From: Spirochaetaceae bacterium
GTDB lineage: Bacteria > Spirochaetota > Leptospiria > Leptospirales > Leptonemataceae
DNA length: 64,000 nucleotides
Reading direction: 5' to 3'
Assembly: GCA_002730875.1 (NCBI GenBank)
Contig: PCBI01000017.1
Span: 248,001-312,000, forward strand
Made by a program: the position numbers and the translations under genes. A model generated the notes under the pieces. The model was not told where the DNA came from. It ran no database searches and saw nothing but the letters and a program-made list of their open reading frames with translations. This document shows, in pieces, positions 28,996-39,204 of the stretch (the stretch's first letter is position 1; every line of letters starts with the position of its first letter).

Positions 28996-29577
28996 ATGAA
29001 ACTAGATCTAATGGAAACGATCCAGGGCGGTATTCAGAGAGGCCTGAAGAGCTTCCCTGCCTTGATTGTTAATGGCATTTTATGGGTGCTAACAATCTGG
29101 ATCCCGTATCTGAACGTTGGAACCACAATCGGTATGGCCAACCTGCCAGCCAAAATGGCAAGCGATGAAGGTCTGTCCATGACTGAAATCTTCAACCCTG
29201 AATACAGAAAATCCTTCGGTGAGTTCTTCATCGTCGTTGGTTTGATGGTCATGGGTATGCTTCCTGCTTATCTGCTGATGATTGTGCCCGCTTATGTTCT
29301 GGGCATTGCCTGGTCTCTGGCCGTCCTGCTGGTGCTGGATCAGAAACTTGAGCCCCTGGCTGCACTGCGAAAGAGTAATGAACTGACCTATGGCAACAAA
29401 TGGACCATCTTCTTCGCAAACGTGCTTCCGGTTTTCGCAATCTTCGTGGTTGCCGGGATCGGTATGGCCATTCATGAGTATCTGGGCGGGTTCCTGTACT
29501 TCGTAGGAATCATCCTGGTAACTCCCGTTAGTCTGGGTATTGCAGCCGAGATCTACAAGAAGCTCGCCAAGAGCTGA
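28996..29577 (+). CDS. Four-helix membrane protein of unknown function
   Basis: A 193-residue integral membrane protein with four to five helices (about 18-38, 75-100, 102-115, 135-155, 160-180) and a short N-terminal amphipathic helix (MKLDLMETIQGGIQRGLKS). The start at 28996 has a textbook Shine-Dalgarno (GGAGG). I do not recognise the family. Low Cys and Trp, high Met and Val content. A strong terminator follows. Confidence 0.75.
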   Translation: MKLDLMETIQGGIQRGLKSFPALIVNGILWVLTIWIPYLNVGTTIGMANLPAKMASDEGLSMTEIFNPEYRKSFGEFFIVVGLMVMGMLPAYLLMIVPAYVLGIAWSLAVLLVLDQKLEPLAALRKSNELTYGNKWTIFFANVLPVFAIFVVAGIGMAIHEYLGGFLYFVGIILVTPVSLGIAAEIYKKLAKS

Positions 29578-29645
29578 TTTGAGGTTCTCCCTGCTTTCTT
29601 ATACTTCGAAGAAAGCCAGCCTGTAGCGTGACGCTGCAGGCACTG

Positions 29646-29679
29646 AAAAGGCGTCCAACGGGCGCCTTTTCTTTTTTTT
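29646..29679 (+). terminator. Rho-independent terminator
   Basis: An 11-bp stem with one G-T wobble and a three-base loop (29657-29659) is followed by C and then a run of eight T. It lies 69 bases after the 193-residue membrane gene and separates it from the next small gene. Confidence 0.88.
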
Positions 29680-29732
29680 CGCAAAACGCAAATCCTGCCG
29701 TCCAAATCTTTAGATCCTGGAGGAGCCTCCCA

Positions 29733-30044
29733 ATGAAGAGCAAAATGTCTATACCCGGAATCATCGGGGCGCTGGTCCTGGTGGCCGGAGCCTATTTCTA
29801 TAATCAGAAGAAAGCCGATTCTTATGAACTTCCGGCCGAATGGGAAGCGGCCCAGGGAGTTACCGTTCAATACAGCTATGTACATCGGCTGCCTGACCGA
29901 AACGGAGGCTACAAGGTGGTGGATTGTTATACGATTCAGCCTTTCCAGAACAAAGCCGGTGAGACGGTAGAGCCCGGTTGCGTCAAAGACTATAAGATGA
30001 AAGCCATCTGTGAAAAGGCCAACTGCCTGCAGGTAGAACGATAG
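29733..30044 (+). CDS. Small exported or membrane-anchored protein
   Basis: A 103-residue protein with an N-terminal hydrophobic helix (residues 6-22; IPGIIGALVLVAGAYFY) and a soluble extracytoplasmic part with four Cys (C66, C83, C93 and C98 approximately), probably two disulfides. Start set by GGAGGAG before ATG 29733. No family recognised. It has its own leader just after the terminator at 29646-29679, so it is likely a separate transcript, perhaps extending into glpK. Confidence 0.7.
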   Translation: MKSKMSIPGIIGALVLVAGAYFYNQKKADSYELPAEWEAAQGVTVQYSYVHRLPDRNGGYKVVDCYTIQPFQNKAGETVEPGCVKDYKMKAICEKANCLQVER

Positions 30045-30145
30045 AATCGTGGGCGAATTAGAAAGCCGGCAACGAGGGGCGTTCCCGAGCGGCAGTCCGG
30101 GTTTCTACTTGCAATTCTGCCGCCCCTCCCGGAACCTCTGTGTCC

Positions 30146-31636
30146 ATGAGTGATTTTGTTTTGTCCATCGATCAGGGTACCACCGGGTCCCGCGTCTTCT
30201 GTTTTGATACATCTGGAAACGTGATTTCCAGCGCCTACCGTGAGTTTACCCAGCATTTCCCCAAACCTGGCTGGGTAGAGCACGATGCCGAAGAAATCTG
30301 GTCCGGCGTGGAGGACCTGCTGGGCGAGGCTTTGCAAAAGGGAAAGCTGGACGCAAAGAATTGCCAGGCCATTGGAATCACAAATCAGCGAGAAACGGTA
30401 GTTGTATGGGACCGGTCCACCGGAAAGCCCATCCATAATGCCATTGTCTGGCAATGCCGACGAACCTCTTCTATCTGTCAGGGACTGAAAGAGAAAGGCT
30501 ACGAAGCCAACATCCGCAAGAAGACCGGACTGGTCATCGATGCCTATTTCTCGGGAACGAAAATCGCCTGGATCCTGGATCATGTGGACGGCGCCAGGGC
30601 CCGAGCCGAAAAAGGCGAGCTATGCGCGGGCACCATCGATTCCTGGTTACTCTTCAAACTCACCGGCGAATTCAAAACCGAATACACCAACGCTTCGCGC
30701 ACTTTGCTGTATAATATCGAAGACAAGAAATGGGACGATGATCTTTGCCGCTTGATCGAAGTACCCAAAGCCATGCTTCCCGAGGTGCATCCCAGTCGCG
30801 CGGACTTTGGCAAGACCAGGGGCTTGAAGTCACTTCCGGACGGAATCCCGGTATGCGCCATGCTGGGGGATCAGCAGGCGGCGCTCTTCGGTCAGGTTTG
30901 CGTGAATCCGGGCGAGGCCAAAAACACCTACGGTACCGGATGCTTTCTTCTATTTAATACCGGCGATCAGTTCCTGATCAGCAAGCAGGGACTGCTCACC
31001 ACCCTGGCGGTGGATGGCAAAGGCGGGGTTTGCTACGCCCTGGAAGGGGCCGTATTCATTGCCGGGGCGGTCGTGCAGTGGCTTCGCGACTATGCGCGCT
31101 TCTTTGCCAAAGCGCCAGAAACAGAGGGTCTGATCGAAAACATCAAGGACGAGGAAGACGATGTAGTATTCGTCCCCGCCTTTAGCGGTCTGGGCGCGCC
31201 CCACTGGGATATGAATGCCCGGGGAGCTATCTTTGGACTCACAAGGGATACGGATCCTGCGCGAATTACTCGAGCGGCCCTTAAATCTATAGCATTCCAG
31301 TCCTATGATCTGGTGCGCGCCATGGAAAAAGACACCGGACAGGAACTTCCTTTCCTTCGCGCGGACGGCGGAGCCACCGCCAACAACTATCTTATGCAAT
31401 TCCAGGCCGACATTCTGAACAAACCGGTGGAGCGCCCCGCTAACGCCGATACCACAGCCCTGGGCTCCGCCTATCTGGCCGGGATACATGCAGGCATCTG
31501 GAAAGATGCAAGCGATCTGCTCAAGCTAATGGGCGACAAAACCGTGTACAAACCGTCCATGCCGGCGGATCGCAGGGATCGGGAAATCCGCTACTGGAAC
31601 AAGGCAATTTCCCGAGTCAAGGACTGGGCCGAATAA
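30146..31636 (+). CDS. glpK: Glycerol kinase
   Basis: A 496-residue FGGY-family kinase that makes glycerol 3-phosphate. Motifs are at the usual places: LSIDQGTTGSRVFCFD at the N-terminus, GITNQRETVVVWDRSTGKP, NAIVWQCRR, DSWLLFKLTG, and GLGAPHWDMNARGAI for the glycerol-kinase signature. Length is standard. The ATG at 30146 is aligned with family starts; a GTG lies six bases earlier. No glpF or glpD is nearby. It faces the convergent GAF kinase gene 28 bases away. Confidence 0.96.
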   Translation: MSDFVLSIDQGTTGSRVFCFDTSGNVISSAYREFTQHFPKPGWVEHDAEEIWSGVEDLLGEALQKGKLDAKNCQAIGITNQRETVVVWDRSTGKPIHNAIVWQCRRTSSICQGLKEKGYEANIRKKTGLVIDAYFSGTKIAWILDHVDGARARAEKGELCAGTIDSWLLFKLTGEFKTEYTNASRTLLYNIEDKKWDDDLCRLIEVPKAMLPEVHPSRADFGKTRGLKSLPDGIPVCAMLGDQQAALFGQVCVNPGEAKNTYGTGCFLLFNTGDQFLISKQGLLTTLAVDGKGGVCYALEGAVFIAGAVVQWLRDYARFFAKAPETEGLIENIKDEEDDVVFVPAFSGLGAPHWDMNARGAIFGLTRDTDPARITRAALKSIAFQSYDLVRAMEKDTGQELPFLRADGGATANNYLMQFQADILNKPVERPANADTTALGSAYLAGIHAGIWKDASDLLKLMGDKTVYKPSMPADRRDREIRYWNKAISRVKDWAE

Positions 31637-31663
31637 GGGTAAAGACAGGGGAAGCGCTGTTTC

Positions 31664-33766
31664 TCAGCGAAACTTGAAGGGCATGGATTGGTTGCGGTCT
31701 TCCCTGCGCAAATCCTGCATATCTTTGTTTCTGGCTTCCTTCTTCTTGATGGTCTGTTCGTCCTGGTGGAGCGGAAGCAGGACGCAAAAAGCGGTGCCAT
31801 GCCCTGGCGCCGGATCGGATTCTGAGTTCGAAGACTTAGGCTTCTGGCTGTCAGATGGATTTTCAGTCTGCTGCGAACCGGATCCCCGGGATCGGCTCGC
31901 GGCGCTTCGCACACCTATGGCTCCTCCATGCTCTTCCACGATTCGCCGCACGATACTGAGGCCCAGTCCGCTTCCCTCCCCCTGGTCTTTCGTTGTAAAG
32001 AAAGGATCCCAGATCTTTTCGATATGATCCGCAGGGATGCCCGGGCCGTTATCTTCGATAAAGATGCACACCGCCGGTCCCTTCAGTTCTCCCACGGCAG
32101 CGCTTACCAGTCCGGGCCTGGATTCATACATTTCTTTGATGCGAGTTTCTGCGTTCTCCAGGTAGCGCGAACGCACGGTAATCGTTGCATCCTGCTGTCC
32201 TTTCATGGCCTGCCAGGCGTTGGTGAGTAGATTGGTCCAGACCTGATTCAATTCATCGGCATCGCATTCAATCTCCGGAGTCTCCTGTAAGTCGCGCTGA
32301 ACCTGCAACTGCCCTTTCCAGACCGAAGAAAGAATAATCAACGTATTGTTAAGCCCCTCTTCGACTCGAGCGGCGCCAAAGGTTTTCTGGCCTGGATGGG
32401 AATAGCTTTTCAAAGCACGGACGATTCGCACGATACTTTCGATGGAGCCCTGGATGTTGCTCAAATTTTTGCCTGTGGAAGACACAAGCGTTATGAACTC
32501 CAGAAGCCCCTGCAGTCGGGCTTCCACCGCTCCATTCCCCCCGCTTGAGGGGCCTGGCGCCCCGTCGCCGACGGTGACTTCGCCACCGGACGTTTGGCCG
32601 CTGGCCGTTACGCTACCCGCTGATTCGTCGCTGGCTGATACGCTGCCCGCTAATTCGCCGCTGGAGGTTCCTTTCGCATCTCCCTTGACTCCCTTGAAAT
32701 TGCCGGTCAGGCTTTCGAACGATTCCAGAATCCGGGCCACGCCGGACGATTGGAGATCTTCCGGCTTTTCGTACATGCCGGTCTCCACCAGATGCGCAGC
32801 CAGCTTCTGTTTTATAGGTAGAGGCAGACTCTCGGCCAATGCAGACTGAAGCTCCTTCTTCTTCTTGAATCCGCCGGAGACATGGATCTTCTTTCTGGAC
32901 TGTTCCAGACAGATCTCCATCAGTTCCTTGAGCCTGTCTTCACCCAGAACGGCAAGAAGCGGCGGAATATGATTCAATACTCCCTCCAGGTTCTGCTGCA
33001 AGTTCATGGAGCCGCCAAAAATAACCCCGGCCGGAGTGTTGATTTCATGAGCGATGCCGGCAATCATTACGCCAAGCATGGCCATCTTTTCGGACTGTAC
33101 CAGATGCGCCTGAGCCTCTTCTAGCTTTCGCGTCCGTTCCTTTACTTTTTCTTCCAGGTGTTCCAGGATTCCCTGCAGTCGCGCATAGAGTATTGAGTTA
33201 CTCAGCGCCATGGTGACCAGCGAGCGCACTTCGCTTATGGCATTCATACGCGCCGGGGTCCAATCGATTGCCCCCGGAGGCCCAATGAAAAGAATTCCCA
33301 ACAGAGATTCATTCAGTACCAGTGGGACGATCAGATCGGAGTTGGTCTGCTGGAAGAACTCATCTCGCTGTTGTAAAACATCGGAATGGAGCCCGGAGAC
33401 CGGGCGATCCTTCAATACCATGGCATCGTGATCGGCCATATGCATGAGGAAGGGCTCGAATACACGCCAGCCATGCCGGACCCCCGGAATTTCCTGTTGT
33501 AGCGAAAAGGTGCCTTCGCTTTCATTCCAGAGATAGATTCCGACATGGGACGTGCCCAGGTAATCCACCAGAAACTCCACCAATTCTTCGCACACATCGG
33601 CAGTGGGCTTTAGCTGGATCAATGCATACTTGAACTGATCCAACCGGCGGCGCCCCACGGTCACGATCCGGTCCGATCCACGACGACCGGCGTCCTGTTT
33701 CAGAGCACTTATGGCTCCGTCCAGAGCGCCGGATAGAGCTACAACTATTTGGTCCAGTAGAATCAA
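31664..33766 (-). CDS. GAF-domain histidine kinase with Ser/Gly-rich insert
   Basis: A 700-residue cytoplasmic sensor kinase. A GAF domain (about 52-190) is followed by a coiled coil (200-230), HisKA-like helices with His240 (IAGIAHEINTPAG), a long helical insertion, a low-complexity Ser/Gly/Thr linker (358-413), and a HATPase with NQVWTNLLTNAWQAM, EDNGPGIP and GSGLGLSIVRR. A second acidic/Ser-rich stretch interrupts the HATPase near residue 635. Motifs look functional. The frame begins with TTG at 33766; I find no in-frame ATG between it and the rsgA start region, so the true start is uncertain. It is divergent from rsgA. Confidence 0.87.
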   Translation of the reverse strand: MILLDQIVVALSGALDGAISALKQDAGRRGSDRIVTVGRRRLDQFKYALIQLKPTADVCEELVEFLVDYLGTSHVGIYLWNESEGTFSLQQEIPGVRHGWRVFEPFLMHMADHDAMVLKDRPVSGLHSDVLQQRDEFFQQTNSDLIVPLVLNESLLGILFIGPPGAIDWTPARMNAISEVRSLVTMALSNSILYARLQGILEHLEEKVKERTRKLEEAQAHLVQSEKMAMLGVMIAGIAHEINTPAGVIFGGSMNLQQNLEGVLNHIPPLLAVLGEDRLKELMEICLEQSRKKIHVSGGFKKKKELQSALAESLPLPIKQKLAAHLVETGMYEKPEDLQSSGVARILESFESLTGNFKGVKGDAKGTSSGELAGSVSASDESAGSVTASGQTSGGEVTVGDGAPGPSSGGNGAVEARLQGLLEFITLVSSTGKNLSNIQGSIESIVRIVRALKSYSHPGQKTFGAARVEEGLNNTLIILSSVWKGQLQVQRDLQETPEIECDADELNQVWTNLLTNAWQAMKGQQDATITVRSRYLENAETRIKEMYESRPGLVSAAVGELKGPAVCIFIEDNGPGIPADHIEKIWDPFFTTKDQGEGSGLGLSIVRRIVEEHGGAIGVRSAASRSRGSGSQQTENPSDSQKPKSSNSESDPAPGHGTAFCVLLPLHQDEQTIKKKEARNKDMQDLRREDRNQSMPFKFR

Positions 33767-33819
33767 TTTACCAAATTTCGGATGACCTGAGCCGGCATTA
33801 CAAGAACATTTCCTACTGC

Positions 33820-34983
33820 ATGCCGGAATCAGACCAAAGCCAAGAACCGGAAGACCGCCTGGCCATCGTTAGTCGTATATTCGGGGCTTACTATAGCATT
33901 CTTCCGGAACCGGATCTGCAGCCGGAATTACTGGCTGTGCTGCGGGGTCGGCTTCGCCTGGACAAAGGGGAGCCCCGCAAAAGCGAAAAACAGGACAAGC
34001 AGCGCAACCCGATAGCGGTGGGCGACCAGGTCATCTACAGCACGGAAGAAGGCACCGAAGAAGCCATCATCGAAGAATTACTTCCCCGACGTAGCTTCCT
34101 GGCTCGATCGTCGCCTTACGAAACCCATGTTCTGGCCGCCAATGTGGATCGAGCCATCGCTGTCTGCGCACTGAAGGATCCGACGCTGCGGCCCGGATTC
34201 ATTGATCGATTCCTGAGCGCCTGTGAAACGGGAAATGTAGAGCCCCACCTGGCCTTTACCAAGGTGGACCTGCTATCCGAAGAAACCGTGGCCTTTGCCT
34301 CCAGTATTGAATGTCTGGAACTTCTCAGAGATCTGATTGATCCGCAAAAGGAGCCGGATCCGCCCCTGGAAGATCGAGAATACTTCACCGATGAAGCCTA
34401 TTCATTTCTCACGGCTCTAAACTACCGAAGACTGGGCTATCCCTGCTATTTCCTGGACCTGCTTTCCGATGAATCATCCGAAGATCTGGAACGACTGCGG
34501 GCCGTGGTTCAGGAAGGCTCTACCCTGCTCACCGGTCATTCCGGCACGGGAAAATCCACTTTGTTCAATAGACTGTTCGGCAGTTCGGCCCAGAAAACCT
34601 CCGATGTAAGCGAAAGCACCCGGAAAGGTCGCCATACCACCACGAATCCGATTTTGATGGTTCTACCGGATGATACCGGCTCGGTAATCGATACTCCCGG
34701 AATCAAGGAATGGGGCGTTGCTCATCTGGAAAGAAAAGAGCTTCTGGAGTCATTCCGGGAACTGGAAGAGGCATCCCGGGATTGCCGGTTCAGAAACTGC
34801 GACCACTCGGAGGGCACCATGGATTGCGCGGTGCAAACTATACTGCAAGGACAGGGATCCGAACTGCTCTTTCCTGAAAGACAAAAAAGCCTGGATCAAA
34901 TGCTGGAATCATTGAAGAGTCCTGACCGTGTAAGAAAAGGGGACTACATCAAACCCACTGGCAGAATGAGAAACAAACAGTGA
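33820..34983 (+). CDS. rsgA: Ribosome small-subunit biogenesis GTPase RsgA
   Basis: A 387-residue circularly permuted GTPase. The order is OB-fold (about 65-100), then G4 TKVD (147-150), G1 GHSGTGKST (239-247), G3 DTPG (291-294) and a zinc finger with C322, C327, H329 and C336. It releases RbfA and helps 30S maturation. It is longer than usual because of about 20 residues between G4 and G1 and an N-terminal extension of about 60. Its stop overlaps the next start (GTGA), so ribosome maturation and a sensor gene are coupled in one transcript, which is unusual. Confidence 0.95.
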   Translation: MPESDQSQEPEDRLAIVSRIFGAYYSILPEPDLQPELLAVLRGRLRLDKGEPRKSEKQDKQRNPIAVGDQVIYSTEEGTEEAIIEELLPRRSFLARSSPYETHVLAANVDRAIAVCALKDPTLRPGFIDRFLSACETGNVEPHLAFTKVDLLSEETVAFASSIECLELLRDLIDPQKEPDPPLEDREYFTDEAYSFLTALNYRRLGYPCYFLDLLSDESSEDLERLRAVVQEGSTLLTGHSGTGKSTLFNRLFGSSAQKTSDVSESTRKGRHTTTNPILMVLPDDTGSVIDTPGIKEWGVAHLERKELLESFRELEEASRDCRFRNCDHSEGTMDCAVQTILQGQGSELLFPERQKSLDQMLESLKSPDRVRKGDYIKPTGRMRNKQ

Positions 34984-37025
34984 TACCAACCGCCCGAAGA
35001 AATCACGCAAGCCCGGGTTCTGAACAGGACAGCCCCGGTTTCGACTCCAGCGGTGGAAGCCTGGAATCCGCGGCATGGTTGGCCAGAATCAAAAACCTGG
35101 TACCTGGCTCTTTCAATTCCGCAAAACCCGGCTCCGATACTAAGATAGTGGGTAAGTCATGCCTTCTTGCACTATTTCTTCTTTTTCCCGCCGTTGCCCT
35201 GCAGGCGGACTGCCCCGCCTACTTCAATGGCCGAGGCAATCTGGAACTAAAGGGCAACTGGAAGCTATATAAAGGCCCTCTTTCCGGAGGACAGAGCCCA
35301 TCGTTAAACGACTCCCCCTGGCAGACAGTGGCAGTTCCCTTCACGTTCGATAACAGCAATGCCCGGGGATACCGAGGCGAAATCTGGCTACGCTGCCGAA
35401 TAACCCTTACCGGTCAGGCCCCGGAACATGCAGCCCTCTATCTGGGTCGGGTGCGCGATGCGGATCAGGTGTACTTCAACGGCGTTCCCATTGGCCGAAC
35501 GGGCTCGGTCCAGCCGTTCAGTCCGGACGTGGAAACGGACCGAATCTATCCCATCCCCTATGGACTCTGGCAGGAGGAAAATATCCTGGCCATTCGGATG
35601 TACGGAAGCACCGGCGCCGCCGGAATACTGAACGAACCGAAAATAGATCATCAAGGCGAACTACTCACCGACAATCTGCTGTCGTCTCGCGTAGCGGCGG
35701 GTTTCAGTTTCCTGTTCTTATTCATTTCGCTTTATTTCTTCTCTTTCGTGATCTTCACTTCCCGAAAGAAGGAGAACCTGTTTCTGGGGCTATTTACCCT
35801 TAGCCTGGGCTTCTATCACTTAATCCGTTCCGGCTACCGATACGTCATATTCGACGATTTCGTATTCTCCTACCAGGTAGAACTATTGTGTTTGTTCCTG
35901 CTGCCTGTGCTGTTTTTAAACTTCTTCATATCGTGGATTGAGCGCGAACGCCCTCTGGTTCTTAAAGTTCTGGAAGTGTTATATGCGGCGCTGGTTATTC
36001 TGGTTCTGGCTATACCGTTTCTGGGCGAAAACTCCTCCGTTTTCTGGTTTGATGTCGCCATCTATGCGAATCTGGCAGGAGTCAGCGTGGTTCTGGTCTA
36101 CGGAGTTTCCATGTTCAAGAAAACCTACGGCCCACATCGGGACCAGCTAAGGTTTATTGGAATCGGCTTTATGTGTTTGATTCCGCCGGTTCTGAACGAT
36201 ATGCTCACCACCCTGGGAGTGATTCATACGCCCCGAATTCTGGTTTTTGCCTTTCCTGTTTTTCTGGGGTTCATCGCGCTTCAGTTATCCGATGGAATCA
36301 TTCAGCTAAATGCTGCGGTGAAAGAGCAGGAGAAGGAATTGCGACAACTGGAACGAAAGAAGACCGGCACAATTCTAAATATCTCCCAGGAATTTCAGCA
36401 CCTCTTCGAAGGCATCAAGAAGCTTCTGGATGCGGCGGCGGAAAAGAAAACCGCAAGAACTCAAAACAGGACCAACCGGGACCTGGAATGCCACATTACC
36501 AATCTGGAGAACCTAATTCTGGACAGTAGACTGCTCAGCCAGCTCGAGAACAATGAATATCCGGAAAAGAATGTAAGGTTCAATTTGCTCGACCAGATTC
36601 ACCTGGTCACCGACCGGGCCCTGCGGGCTACTCAGGCAAAGCCCGGACGCCTCATACTCCATTCCTCTTCGGAGGAAATTATCTATCGTGGTGACCCTGA
36701 ATTGTTTCATGCCATGGTGTATCACCTAGTGGAAAACGCTCTCCTATATTCGGAAAGCGACGTTGAAATCCGGCTCGTAAAAGATGATCGGGGCATTACG
36801 GTAAATGTCAGAGACGAAGGTCCGGGTATTCCGGCCGAACAACAGGAAATGATATTCGAACGATTTGTTCGCGGGGCGGAAGACCATTCCGTAGCGGGTA
36901 GCGGCATCGGTTTAACGATTGTAGATGAAATTGCAGCGCGCATGGGGGCCAGTTTACGCCTGGACAGCGGTCCGGGATTCTACACCAGCATGGAAATCTT
37001 CATACCCCAGGTGGAGCAGTCCTGA
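34980..37025 (+). CDS. 7TM sensor histidine kinase-like protein, His-to-Gln
   Basis: A 681-residue protein: signal sequence (about 58-76), a jelly-roll sensor of the galactose-binding type (about 80-225; ALYLGRVRDADQVYFNGVPIG), seven membrane helices (about 240-445), a coiled coil, a DHp-like helix pair and a HATPase. The DHp motif reads NISQEFQHLF: Gln470 is where the phospho-acceptor His should be, while the N-box (VENALLYS, about 585), DEGPGIP and GSGIGLTIV are intact. So ATP binding is likely but autophosphorylation on this site is not. The GTG start overlaps the rsgA stop; a GTG at 35148 would put the signal peptide at the very N-terminus and is a real alternative. It overlaps the next gene by one base (TGATG). 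Confidence 0.85.
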   Translation: MIPTARRNHASPGSEQDSPGFDSSGGSLESAAWLARIKNLVPGSFNSAKPGSDTKIVGKSCLLALFLLFPAVALQADCPAYFNGRGNLELKGNWKLYKGPLSGGQSPSLNDSPWQTVAVPFTFDNSNARGYRGEIWLRCRITLTGQAPEHAALYLGRVRDADQVYFNGVPIGRTGSVQPFSPDVETDRIYPIPYGLWQEENILAIRMYGSTGAAGILNEPKIDHQGELLTDNLLSSRVAAGFSFLFLFISLYFFSFVIFTSRKKENLFLGLFTLSLGFYHLIRSGYRYVIFDDFVFSYQVELLCLFLLPVLFLNFFISWIERERPLVLKVLEVLYAALVILVLAIPFLGENSSVFWFDVAIYANLAGVSVVLVYGVSMFKKTYGPHRDQLRFIGIGFMCLIPPVLNDMLTTLGVIHTPRILVFAFPVFLGFIALQLSDGIIQLNAAVKEQEKELRQLERKKTGTILNISQEFQHLFEGIKKLLDAAAEKKTARTQNRTNRDLECHITNLENLILDSRLLSQLENNEYPEKNVRFNLLDQIHLVTDRALRATQAKPGRLILHSSSEEIIYRGDPELFHAMVYHLVENALLYSESDVEIRLVKDDRGITVNVRDEGPGIPAEQQEMIFERFVRGAEDHSVAGSGIGLTIVDEIAARMGASLRLDSGPGFYTSMEIFIPQVEQS

Positions 37026-39019
37026 TGCTACGAATCGCCGCCAAATACGTAAACGGATTCTTACTGTTGTCGCTGCTTCTTCTGATCGCTGTGCCCTCAC
37101 TTGCCGAAGCGCGGCCGGCTCAGGATCTTACCGGAGCCTGGAAGGTGATTCCAGCGGGAAGAATGGATGATACGAACGACTCCGCGTGGCCCATTGTGCA
37201 GTTACCGGGCAATCTCGCGCCGGCCCTGAAGGAAACGGGGAACGTTATCTGGCTTCGCAAAGAACTGAACGTAGAACCGGGACGCTATAACCTGAGTTTC
37301 CTTTCCGGGCCCATCTACGACCGACTGGATGTGTACGTGAATGGTATTCGCATTGGCGGCGGACCGGAAAGCCCGGGTAGACCGCTGGTGGTAGCGATCC
37401 CGGGCAGCATCTTGAAGCCAGGGTTGAATTACATTGCTTTGAGAATCCAGAGCACCAGAAAGATATCCGCCGGTATTCTGCGAGGCCCGCTAATGGTGCA
37501 GAATACGGAGGCCGCCCGCGAGATCTTCTGGAAGTCCGAAATCACCAACTTTGTTTTTTCCCTGCTTTTTCTTTCCTCCAGCATATTCTTCATTCTATTA
37601 CACTTCCGAGTAGAGGCAGGCCGAATCTATTTGCCATCCGGCCTGGGCTACGGGGTCATGGCCCTGCTCTTTCTGTGCGAAAACGAGATAATGCACTGGG
37701 TAGTCGGCCTTACCGGAGTACTGGAGATTACGGCAACGGTGGCTGGAGTCCTATTCCCCGCTCTATTCTATCCGTTCGTGATTCGCTTTTTCGGGATGGA
37801 AACTCCGCCGCACTATAGAACCTACTGGTGGGTGGTCATCGGAGTTGCCTTTTCCACCGCCCTGCTCTATGCTTTACGGCTCCATGGAGTGGTGGAACTG
37901 GTTGAGTTGAGCTGGAAGTTCTTGAACATTCCTGTTTTCTTCTTCGCAGCCTACATTGCGTTTAAGGAGCTGTCTCGCAAGCAATCGGCGGGAGGCTTTA
38001 TCATCGCTGCGGCATTCCTCGTATTTCTTATTCATGGGCTGATTTCGCTATTCAATAAGCAGTTCTGGCTACCGGGAGCCATTCAGCTGGGGTTCTTCTC
38101 GGTGGTAGGACTTCTATTGCCGGCAACGATCATTGTACTGCAGCTTATTGGTCTTCAGAGGGACGTGGATCTCGGCCGTCTAAAAATGGAGTCGGTCAAC
38201 GAACTTCGCACACGGATCTTCCACCATATTCACCTGGCCATCTCTCAGCCCGTTCTGGAGATTACGACACAGGTCCGAAAGAAAATGCAGGATGGATTCA
38301 GTCGCAAAGAAGCCACCGGCGTTCAGTTTCATCTTACCGAGTTGGAAAAGAGCCTGGATGATGTTCTGGAATTGAGTCGACTGGAAGTGATGGAAGAACC
38401 GGAAGCCCGGGTGCCGGTGAACGTAGGGGACTTCCTTAGCGCCGTGCTGCCCACCAGCGGCGTGACCTGCACGGTAAAGGTTCATCCCAGGCTGGAACTC
38501 GAAAGCAGTCTGGAATTGGTTCATTCGGCAGTCATTCGCCTGGTAGACTTTCCAGGCTTCAAAACATTCCGACACATTGATTTGATTGTTACCTCGGACC
38601 TGGAGGAGAACCTGCACTTCCGCTTTTTGCTGCAACACGACGATCGCAAAACCATGCGAAGAATGCAGCGGATTCTTACAGGTAAGCTTCCGGACCTGGA
38701 AGGCCTCTGGATTCAGTGGGGCATTATTCAAGAGATCATTCGTATTCTGGACGGCAGTCTGGACGTTCGCATCCTGAACCGAAAATTTCTTTGCATCGAC
38801 GTCCGTCTGGATGCCCACCTGCCGGCCGAAGATGCGCTGGAACGAGAAGACAGCGGGCTACGAGTAGTAAGTCTGGTGGAACAGGACAAGGAAGCCGAAG
38901 CTCTGGCCAAAGCGGCAGCCGCCAGTCAGGAGCGCATTCCCGAAGTCAGGTTCCACGCGAACATGACCACAACCGAACTTGTAACGTGGATCAAACAAAA
39001 ATTTAAGAAATCGGCCTGA
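37025..39019 (+). CDS. 7TM kinase-like protein with decayed ATPase domain
   Basis: A 664-residue paralogue in layout of the preceding gene: signal peptide (1-27), jelly-roll sensor (about 35-160; YDRLDVYVNGIRIGGG), seven membrane helices (about 175-385), then a DHp-like helical region with His400/His401 (FHHIHLAISQP) and a C-terminal domain in which no N-box, G1 or G2 box can be found. The last 30 residues form a charged helix ending in Lys. It is probably a pseudokinase. Its start is coupled to the preceding gene, so the two are made together and may form one receptor heteromer (inference). Confidence 0.75.
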   Translation: MLRIAAKYVNGFLLLSLLLLIAVPSLAEARPAQDLTGAWKVIPAGRMDDTNDSAWPIVQLPGNLAPALKETGNVIWLRKELNVEPGRYNLSFLSGPIYDRLDVYVNGIRIGGGPESPGRPLVVAIPGSILKPGLNYIALRIQSTRKISAGILRGPLMVQNTEAAREIFWKSEITNFVFSLLFLSSSIFFILLHFRVEAGRIYLPSGLGYGVMALLFLCENEIMHWVVGLTGVLEITATVAGVLFPALFYPFVIRFFGMETPPHYRTYWWVVIGVAFSTALLYALRLHGVVELVELSWKFLNIPVFFFAAYIAFKELSRKQSAGGFIIAAAFLVFLIHGLISLFNKQFWLPGAIQLGFFSVVGLLLPATIIVLQLIGLQRDVDLGRLKMESVNELRTRIFHHIHLAISQPVLEITTQVRKKMQDGFSRKEATGVQFHLTELEKSLDDVLELSRLEVMEEPEARVPVNVGDFLSAVLPTSGVTCTVKVHPRLELESSLELVHSAVIRLVDFPGFKTFRHIDLIVTSDLEENLHFRFLLQHDDRKTMRRMQRILTGKLPDLEGLWIQWGIIQEIIRILDGSLDVRILNRKFLCIDVRLDAHLPAEDALEREDSGLRVVSLVEQDKEAEALAKAAAASQERIPEVRFHANMTTTELVTWIKQKFKKSA

Positions 39020-39204
39020 TAGATGCCTGGTGCATCGGTTGCCATTGCTTGAGACCTGCGCAAGCCCCTGGAACGGAAAGCGAATACCGAGACGTAGAGC
39101 GAGGTAAGACTCCAGTGGCGTAATGACCCAGGCCAGGTCGGGTAAAATGCACGAAGATTAACGGGGCCGCCAGCCTGTCAGAACCGATGAGGACCTGACT
39201 GACA

